Source: JBEATZ01 sp041178545 (GTDB taxonomy: Bacteria > Planctomycetota > UBA1135 > UBA2386). Taken from it: a stretch of 64,000 bases of DNA. A program made the translations under genes and the position numbers. The DNA lies in contig JBEGVB010000054.1 in NCBI GenBank assembly GCA_041178545.1, positions 1-64,000 of the forward strand, read 5' to 3'. This document shows positions 58,374-64,000 of the stretch, piece by piece; positions within the stretch are counted from its first letter, which is position 1, and every line of letters starts with the position of its first letter. The notes under the pieces were generated by a model. The model saw nothing but the letters and a program-made list of their open reading frames with translations, searched no databases and was not told the origin of the DNA.

Positions 58374-60293
58374 ATGGAGCACGAGGAGCTGCTTGCGTTC
58401 GCAACCACGGGGCTGCTGCTGGTGGCACTCGCCACGGCACGGTGGCTCCCTGCACGGACGTGGCGCGTCCCCGGTGCACTTGCTGCTGCCCTCCTCGCAT
58501 GTTGCCTCGCCGCGTGGTCGTTCACCCTGCGCGAGCCCCCGGTTGCCGAGTCCGCGGTCGTGAACCGCCCGGTCGAGGTCCTCGCGGACGGTTACGTCGG
58601 CTCCGGCACGTGCAGGTCCTGCCACCCGCACGAGCACGACACGTGGCACGACTCGTACCACCGCACCATGACGCAGCGTGCCGAGCCGGGTGCCGTGCTG
58701 GGGGACTTCGATGGCGTGACCCTGAGCCAGCTGGGGCAGTCGTGGAAGCTGGAGCGCAAGGGCTCGGAGCACTGGATCGAGATGGACGAACCGGTTCCGG
58801 CACCGGGGACGAAGCCCGCGCGCGTGAAGCGGCGCGCCGTGATGACCACCGGCTCCCACCGCATGCAGCTCGTGTGGTACGAGACCGGCTACGGCCGCGT
58901 CACCGGCATCCTGCCGTTCGTCTGGTTGGTGGACGAACAGCGCTGGGTCCCGCGCAGCTCCGCCTTCGTCATGCCGCCGCAGGTGCAGGTGGAGCACGAG
59001 CTCGGCCAGTGGTCCATCATCTGCCTCAAGTGCCACGTGACCCATGGTCGCCCGCGCGCCGACATGGACGGTGGCGGGTTGCGCGGGGCGGACACGCACG
59101 TGGCCGAGTTCGGCATCAGCTGCGAGGCCTGCCACGGTCCCGGTGAGGCGCACGTCAACGCGAACCGCGACCCGCTGCGTCGCTACTCCCAGCGGCTCGG
59201 CGAGGGCGGTGACCCGACCATCACCAACCCTGCGCGCCTGGACCACCGCAAGTCCACCCAGGTCTGCGGCCAGTGCCACGGCATGCACGACTACATGCTG
59301 GAGGGGAGCGCGCTGAAGCAGTGGTTCGACGGCGGGTTCCGCTACCGTCCCGGGGACGACCTGTTCGCCACGCGGCGGCTGAAGGCCCACGGCGGCGACG
59401 ACCAGTTCTGGTCCGACGGCGTGCCCCGCGTCGCGGGGCGCGAGTACAACCAGTTGGCGGGGTCGGGGTGCTTCGAGAAGGGGACGATGTCGTGTGCCAG
59501 CTGCCACACGATGCACGTGCCTGCCGACGACCCGAGACCGCGCGACGCGTGGCGCGACGACATGCTGCACGCGGGCAGCGAGGACCGTTCCTGCATCGAG
59601 TGCCATGCAGACGTGGCGCGCGACGTGCCGGCCCACACGCACCATGCCACGGACTCGTCTGGGTCGAGCTGCGTGAACTGCCACATGCCGCACTCCACCT
59701 ACGCGCTGCTGAAGGCCGTGCGCACGCACCGGATCTCCAGCCCGGACGTGCGGTCCACGCTGGCGACGGGACGGCCCAATGCCTGCAACCAGTGCCACCT
59801 CGACCGCCCGCTGGCCTGGACGGCAACGCACCTCCAGCAGTGGTACGGCATCGAGCCGCCGGCGCTCACCGAGCCCGACACGAGGTACAGCGCGGCGGTG
59901 CGCCTGGCACTGGAGGGAGATGCTGCGCAACGTGCGCTGGTGGCGTGGAACCTGGGTTGGCAGCCCGCGCGCGCGGTGTCCGGCGAGGACTGGATGGTGC
60001 CCTTGCTCGTGCAGCTCGCAGGCGATCCCTACGATGCAGTGCGCATGATCGCGAGCCGCTCGCTCCGCACCTTCAGCGGCCACGAGTCCACCGACTTCGT
60101 GCCAGTGGGGGACGCGACGCAGCGCGATGCTGCGCGCGCGGCGGCCCTGGAGGCGTGGCGCGGGCGCGCGCGGCCCGGTGACGACGAGAGGCGTGCCCCA
60201 GTCCTGCTCGACGCACGGGGACTGGTCCGCGAGGAGGAGTTCCAGCAACTGCTCAAGCGGCGCAACAACCGGCGCGTGCAACTGGCGGAGTGA
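58374..60293 (+). CDS. Octahaem c-type cytochrome with N-terminal membrane anchor
   Basis: The 639-residue product has two N-terminal membrane segments (ATTGLLLVALATARWL; ALAAALLACCLAAWSF). Eight CxxCH haem-attachment motifs begin at residues 80, 217, 250, 298, 374, 407, 433 and 471. The arrangement, with wide spacing first and then clustering, resembles cytochrome c554/octahaem families that move electrons in the periplasm. After the last haem, residues about 500-600 are helical and HEAT-like (QRALVAWNLGW... VPLLVQLAGDPYDAVRMIASRSL). GGAGG lies 5 nt before the ATG; an in-frame GTG at 58368 is the alternative. A small polytopic protein follows 13 nt later. Electron donor and acceptor are unknown. 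Confidence 0.9.
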   Translation: MEHEELLAFATTGLLLVALATARWLPARTWRVPGALAAALLACCLAAWSFTLREPPVAESAVVNRPVEVLADGYVGSGTCRSCHPHEHDTWHDSYHRTMTQRAEPGAVLGDFDGVTLSQLGQSWKLERKGSEHWIEMDEPVPAPGTKPARVKRRAVMTTGSHRMQLVWYETGYGRVTGILPFVWLVDEQRWVPRSSAFVMPPQVQVEHELGQWSIICLKCHVTHGRPRADMDGGGLRGADTHVAEFGISCEACHGPGEAHVNANRDPLRRYSQRLGEGGDPTITNPARLDHRKSTQVCGQCHGMHDYMLEGSALKQWFDGGFRYRPGDDLFATRRLKAHGGDDQFWSDGVPRVAGREYNQLAGSGCFEKGTMSCASCHTMHVPADDPRPRDAWRDDMLHAGSEDRSCIECHADVARDVPAHTHHATDSSGSSCVNCHMPHSTYALLKAVRTHRISSPDVRSTLATGRPNACNQCHLDRPLAWTATHLQQWYGIEPPALTEPDTRYSAAVRLALEGDAAQRALVAWNLGWQPARAVSGEDWMVPLLVQLAGDPYDAVRMIASRSLRTFSGHESTDFVPVGDATQRDAARAAALEAWRGRARPGDDERRAPVLLDARGLVREEEFQQLLKRRNNRRVQLAE

Positions 60294-60306
60294 CTCGGAG
60301 AGACCC

Positions 60307-60753
60307 ATGAACCCAACCCTGCAGACATCCCGTTTCGGCTGGTGGTCGTTGCTGTGCTGGCTCACGCTCGGTCTCGCGCTCGAGTCGTTGCACGGCTTCA
60401 AGGTGGGCTGGTACCTCGACGTGGTCCATGAGGGACGGCGCCTGCAGTGGACCCTTGCCCACAGCCACGGCACGTTGCTCTCGCTCGTGTGTCTCGCCTT
60501 CGCCGCGACGGTCCGTGCCACCGAGGCGACGGCCGCGCGCCACGCGCGGGCCGGCTGGTGCCTGCGCTGGGCGGCCGTGCTGATGCCCGTGGGGTTCCTG
60601 CTGGGCGGCGTGTTCGCGATGGGCGCCGACCCGGGTCTCCCGGTGGTGCTTGTGCCCGTGGGCGGTCTGTTGCTCTTCGGCGGCGTGCTGCTGAGTGCCC
60701 AACTGGTGCGTGCAGACGATGGATCCGCCGCCCCGCCGAGGGCCGGACGCTGA
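60307..60753 (+). CDS. Small four-helix membrane protein next to the octahaem cytochrome
   Basis: The 148-residue product has about four hydrophobic segments (WWSLLCWLTLGLALES; GTLLSLVCLAFAATV; WAAVLMPVGFLLGGVFAMG; PVVLVPVGGLLLFGGVLLSA). A histidine pair occurs in TLAHSHGTLLSL at the end of a loop, which could bind haem or quinone. It starts 13 nt after the cytochrome stop, so the two are probably co-expressed and may form a membrane quinone/electron module. I do not recognise the family by name. Confidence 0.75.
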   Translation: MNPTLQTSRFGWWSLLCWLTLGLALESLHGFKVGWYLDVVHEGRRLQWTLAHSHGTLLSLVCLAFAATVRATEATAARHARAGWCLRWAAVLMPVGFLLGGVFAMGADPGLPVVLVPVGGLLLFGGVLLSAQLVRADDGSAAPPRAGR

Positions 60754-60776
60754 CCCGAGGGTACAACTCCGCGGCC

Positions 60777-61634
60777 ATGGTGCGTCTCCTCCTGCCAGCG
60801 CTCCTCGTCGCACTGCTCGGTGGCGCCTGTGCCTCGGCACCCGGGGCCCCGCCGCCCGGCGACCCGCTGCAGGGACTTGGCGCCTGGCCTGCCACTGGCG
60901 TGCCTGCCGTGCGCGTGGTCGCGGACCGCATCGCCCTCGATGCGTGCCTCGAGCCCGGCGGCCTGCTCGCAACTGCTGGCGGTCCGTGGGTGGACGCCGT
61001 GGACTTCGGCAGGCACTGGTGCGTGGTGGCGACGGACGCGCGCAAGGCCGCCGAGGACGCAGTTGCCTACCTTGCGGTGGGAGCCGGCGGGGCTGGCTCC
61101 CTCGCGGTGGTGGGGAGGGACGACCGCGCGACCCGGGTCCGTTCGGTGCGCGCCTGGCTCGTGCCGCGGGGCAAGGTCACCAAGGTCGTCCTCGGTGGCG
61201 AGGAACTCACTGCGCCCGTGGCGCCCTCCAAGGCACCCGTGCTCCCCGTGCTCGACGTTCGTGGCCCGTCGCCTGCGCCCGCTGGCCTGCCTGCGTCCTG
61301 GCGTCTCACGGAGGCAGCCGAGCTGCGTGCAGCCCTCGCTGCTTGTGGCAACGCTGCGCCACGGCTCCCGGACGACTGGGTCGACTTCGCGACCGAGTGC
61401 GTCGTGGTGGCGTTGCTGCCTGGGCCGGGCCCGTGGCGGCTGCGCACGGTGGAGGAGGAGGGAGTCGACGTGCTCACGTTGTCCGGTGCCCCGGCGGGTC
61501 CCGCCGACGTTGCGCCTCAGGCGGTCTGGCTGAAGCTGCCGCGCCGCAACCACACATTCACCCTGGTGCACCGTTGCGAGTCCCCTTCCGGTCCGGAGGA
61601 GACGGTGCTGGGCACCTGGCCTCCCCTGCGCTAG
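60777..61634 (+). CDS. Lipoprotein of unknown function
   Basis: The 285-residue product has a lipoprotein signal ending LLGGAC (MVRLLLPALLVALLGGAC). The rest has two similar halves, each with a helix-rich segment then a strand pair: RIALDACLEPGGLLA... VDFGRHWCVVA and EAAELRAALAACGNAAP... VDFATECVVVALLPG. This suggests an internal duplication. Cysteines in each half (HWC; TEC) lie at equivalent places. The start lies 23 nt after the small membrane protein's stop; no Shine-Dalgarno site precedes it. It is probably in the same unit as the octahaem cytochrome. Function unknown. Confidence 0.72.
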   Translation: MVRLLLPALLVALLGGACASAPGAPPPGDPLQGLGAWPATGVPAVRVVADRIALDACLEPGGLLATAGGPWVDAVDFGRHWCVVATDARKAAEDAVAYLAVGAGGAGSLAVVGRDDRATRVRSVRAWLVPRGKVTKVVLGGEELTAPVAPSKAPVLPVLDVRGPSPAPAGLPASWRLTEAAELRAALAACGNAAPRLPDDWVDFATECVVVALLPGPGPWRLRTVEEEGVDVLTLSGAPAGPADVAPQAVWLKLPRRNHTFTLVHRCESPSGPEETVLGTWPPLR

Positions 61635-61644
61635 CCACCGAGCC

Positions 61645-62664
61645 ATGATCCACGACTCCACGACGCGCAGCTTCCCCCGCCTGCCCGAGGGCTCGCCGCC
61701 GCACCTGCTCGTGGTCGTCGACACCGAGGAGGAGTTCGACTGGTCGCGCTTCGACCGTGCCAACACCTCGGTGCAGGCCATGGCCCAACTGCACCGCGGC
61801 CAGGACGTGTGCGACCGGCACGGCATCGTCCCGACCTACGTGTCGGACCACCCGGTGGTCACCCAGCCGACCGGCATCGATGCTCTGCGTGCGATCCACC
61901 GCGAGGGCAGGTGCACGATCGGCGCGCACCTGCACCCGTGGGTCACGCCGCCGTTCACGGAGACGGTGTGTGCGCGCAACAGCTACCCCGGCAACCTGCC
62001 TCCCGGGCTGGAGCAGGAGAAGCTGCGCACGCTCGGCGATGCCATCGAGCGCGCCTTCGGTGCCCGGCCCGTGGTCTACAAGGCGGGCAGGTACGGGATC
62101 GGTCCCAACACCGCGCGGGTGCTGGAGGCAGAGGGGTACGAGGTCGACCTGAGTCCGAGCCCGGCGTACGACTTCTCGGCCGACGGCGGTCCCGACTTCC
62201 GCCGCACGGACGCGCGTCCGTACTGGTTCGGCGCGGCGCGGCGGATGCTCTGCGTGCCCACGACGGGGTCGTTCACCGGCTGTGCGGGCAGGCTTGCTCC
62301 CGCACTGTTGCAGTTCGCGACAGCCCCGCTGCCGTCGCGGCTGCGGCTGCCCGGCATCCTCAGCCGGCTGGGCGTCGTGAGCCGCATCCGATTGTCCCCC
62401 GAGGGCTTCGGCCTGGATGCCCTGGTGGCGCTCACCCGTCACCTGCTCGCGCGCGGGCAGCAGGTCTTCACGTTGAGCTACCACAGCTCGACCCTGGAGC
62501 CGGGCTGCACGCACTACGTGCGGACTGCCGATGAACGGGACCGGTTCCTGGCCGTGATGAACGAATACTTCCGCTGGTTCCTCGGTGACCTCCGGGGCAT
62601 TGCCTCCACGCCGCTCGCGCTGCGCGACGCCTACACCCGCGTCGGCAATGGGGGTGAGCCGTGA
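61645..62664 (+). CDS. WalW-like polysaccharide deacetylase
   Basis: The 339-residue product has the polysaccharide-deacetylase (NodB-type) pattern: VVVDTEEEFDW with the metal/catalytic Asp, GIVPTYVSDHP, GAHLHPWVTPPF with the metal His pair, and VYKAGRYGIGPNT. WalW proteins of this kind occur in polysaccharide (LPS, capsule, EPS) clusters. It starts 10 nt after the preceding stop and its own stop overlaps the GTG of the carbamoyltransferase gene. The pair looks like the beginning of a surface-glycan or antibiotic-type cluster that continues past the window. The substrate cannot be named. Confidence 0.85.
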   Translation: MIHDSTTRSFPRLPEGSPPHLLVVVDTEEEFDWSRFDRANTSVQAMAQLHRGQDVCDRHGIVPTYVSDHPVVTQPTGIDALRAIHREGRCTIGAHLHPWVTPPFTETVCARNSYPGNLPPGLEQEKLRTLGDAIERAFGARPVVYKAGRYGIGPNTARVLEAEGYEVDLSPSPAYDFSADGGPDFRRTDARPYWFGAARRMLCVPTTGSFTGCAGRLAPALLQFATAPLPSRLRLPGILSRLGVVSRIRLSPEGFGLDALVALTRHLLARGQQVFTLSYHSSTLEPGCTHYVRTADERDRFLAVMNEYFRWFLGDLRGIASTPLALRDAYTRVGNGGEP

Positions 62665-64000
62665 TCGTGCTCGGCATCTCGCCGTTGGACAAGGACGCCA
62701 GTGCGGCACTCGTCATCGACGGGAAGGTGGTCTTTGCCGCCGGTGAGGAGCGGTTCAGCCGCAAGAAACAGCATGCGGGCTTCCCTGCCCAGGCGATCGA
62801 GGCAGCACTCGCACACGGTGGGGTGCGGCCCGAGGACGTGGACGTGGTGGCGTACCCGTTCCTCGAGGCAGCGAAGGAGGCGGAACTGATCCGCCGCGCC
62901 TTCGCCGAGAACGCCGCGTTCGAGCGCACGTGGGACCCTGGCAACCTCTCGCAACAGCTTGCACAGGCCCTCGCACGGGTGCCTGCACGGACCAAGACGG
63001 TGCCGGGCCTGGGCGACCCCAACGAGAGGCTTCCCAAGGGCCTGCTCAAGGAGACGTACTACGCGCTGGTGGGCGGCGGCTCGCGTCTGGCGCGCTCGAC
63101 GGCACTGCGGCTGGCCAGGGAGTGGGAACGACTCGCCTCCGCTGCGCACGCGCGGCACCAGGCCGACCTGCTGGCAGGCCTAGACGGCCTCGGCCTGCGC
63201 GGCAAGCTGCGCCGCACGGAGCACCACTTCAGCCACGCTGCAAACGCGTTCCTCAGCAGCGGCTTCGAGCGCGCGCTCGTCGTCACGCTGGACGGCTACG
63301 GCAGCGGCATGTCGGGCTCGGTGAGCATCGGCGACCGCGGGCGCATCGAGCGCATCCACAACTTCCGGTTCCCGCACTCGCTGGGAACGCTCTACGAGAA
63401 CGTGACCGGCGCGCTGGGTTTCCGCCCGGACCGCCATGCCGGCAAGATCGTCGGGCTCGCCGCCTACGGTGACCCTGCGGTGCTGTCGGACCTGCTGCTC
63501 GCGCGCATCGAGCAGCGCGACGGCGACTTCCGCATCCACCAGAACCTCAACGTGCGGTTCACCCAGAACCTCACCTCGCGGTTCCCCAAGGTCGACGTGG
63601 CGGCCGCCTACCAGCACGTGCTCGAGGTGGTGGCGACCAACGCCATCCGTCACTGGGCGCGCAAGACGGGCCTGCGCGACATCGTGCTGAGCGGAGGCGT
63701 CACCGCCAACGTCAAGCTCAACCAGCGCATCCACGCACTCGACGAGATCGACCGCACGTTCGTCTACCCGGACATGGGCGACGGCGGTTGCGGCACGGGT
63801 CATGCACTCCACCTGTCGTGGCCTGCCGGCAAGGTCGAGCCGATCCACGACGTGTACCTGGGGCCCGCCTACGACGAGGCTGCGGTCCGCGCCGAGTTGG
63901 AGCGCGAGGGGCTCGCATTCACCCGGCCTGCCCAGCTGGCCAGGGAGGTCGCACAGCGCATCCACCGCGGCGAGGTGATCGGTCGCTTCGACGGGCGCAT
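62661..64000 (+). CDS. Carbamoyltransferase (NodU/CmcH family), 5' part
   Basis: Such enzymes transfer a carbamoyl group from carbamoyl phosphate to a hydroxyl on a sugar or secondary metabolite via a carbamoyl-adenylate. The frame is open from the GTG at 62661 to the window edge (446 residues visible). It shows MIVLGISPLDKDASAALV, AAGEERFSRKKQHAGFP, EHHFSHAANAFLSSGF, VVTLDGYGSG, and near the edge GEVIGRFDGR, the start of the C-terminal domain. The N-terminal ASKHA-like carbamoyl-adenylating domain is complete. The GTG overlaps the stop of the deacetylase gene (GTGA), so the two are coupled. Nodulation factor, antibiotic and LPS carbamoylation are all possible. Confidence 0.93.
   Translation, partial: MIVLGISPLDKDASAALVIDGKVVFAAGEERFSRKKQHAGFPAQAIEAALAHGGVRPEDVDVVAYPFLEAAKEAELIRRAFAENAAFERTWDPGNLSQQLAQALARVPARTKTVPGLGDPNERLPKGLLKETYYALVGGGSRLARSTALRLAREWERLASAAHARHQADLLAGLDGLGLRGKLRRTEHHFSHAANAFLSSGFERALVVTLDGYGSGMSGSVSIGDRGRIERIHNFRFPHSLGTLYENVTGALGFRPDRHAGKIVGLAAYGDPAVLSDLLLARIEQRDGDFRIHQNLNVRFTQNLTSRFPKVDVAAAYQHVLEVVATNAIRHWARKTGLRDIVLSGGVTANVKLNQRIHALDEIDRTFVYPDMGDGGCGTGHALHLSWPAGKVEPIHDVYLGPAYDEAAVRAELEREGLAFTRPAQLAREVAQRIHRGEVIGRFDGR

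Noticed and set aside
1..64000. tRNA, rRNA, CRISPR, insertion sequence or prophage
   Set aside because: I looked for tRNA-like cloverleaf ends, direct-repeat arrays and transposase or integrase motifs and saw none.

Overview
The window is a GC-rich bacterial chromosome segment with no rRNA, tRNA, CRISPR array, insertion sequence or phage gene that I can see. The best clue to the host is a translationally coupled pair on the minus strand: a planctomycete-type cytochrome C/DUF1549/DUF1553 protein (51803-55168) and a Tat-exported DUF1501 protein (50400-51806). With the many lipoproteins, HEAT/TPR proteins and large secreted beta-rich proteins, this points to Planctomycetota, probably a lineage outside the classical Planctomycetia. 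That assignment is inference; Verrucomicrobiota-like groups also carry the pair. About 42 genes are supported; two are cut by the window edges (left: a secreted protein, right: a carbamoyltransferase).

Layout. 1-3811: two secreted or surface proteins, one with an SbsA-type Ig-like domain. 3969-11760: a type IV pilus block on one strand (prepilin peptidase, OmpA-type lipoprotein, PilT, PilB, PilC, a membrane TPR protein, a major-type prepilin). 11869-13661: TatD nuclease and a membrane HEAT-like protein, leftward. 13968-19401: two tandem paralogous glycine-rich lipoproteins with Ig-like heads. 19460-26070: a tightly coupled six-gene run (amidohydrolase, DHH phosphoesterase, metallophosphoesterase, CutA, DASS-type anion transporter, polytopic glycosyltransferase-like protein), in which the last four genes start with GTG. 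26132-29649: a secreted protein, ComM/YifB, and a degenerate receiver-like protein. 29745-37583: a 2612-residue alpha-2-macroglobulin/TPR protein. 37617-44328: 6-phosphogluconate dehydrogenase, a HEAT protein, a LolA-like protein, peptide release factor 3 and a secreted protein. 44570-48751: truncated haemoglobin, an ATPase/winged-helix regulator, and a pair that I recognise as EboB and EboA. 48847-50306: Lgt and ribosomal protein L28. 50400-55168: the DUF1501/DUF1549-DUF1553 pair. 55428-61634: a secreted repeat protein, lipoproteins, an octahaem cytochrome and a small membrane protein. 61645-64000: WalW-like polysaccharide deacetylase and carbamoyltransferase, probably the start of a glycan cluster.

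How the parts fit. The pilus block is flanked by cell-surface lipoproteins with Ig-like domains, so this end of the window looks devoted to the cell surface. The middle mixes housekeeping genes with envelope-quality proteins (Lgt, LolA-like, macroglobulin). The EboA/EboB pair suggests metabolite export to the periplasm, although the other ebo genes are not in view. The cytochrome and membrane protein at 58374-60753 suggest periplasmic electron transfer of unknown purpose.

Expression signals: several genes have a TANNNT box 6-12 nt before the start codon and no Shine-Dalgarno sequence, which suggests leaderless transcripts. Others have a clear GGAGG-type site. Strong GC-rich hairpins follow many transcription units.
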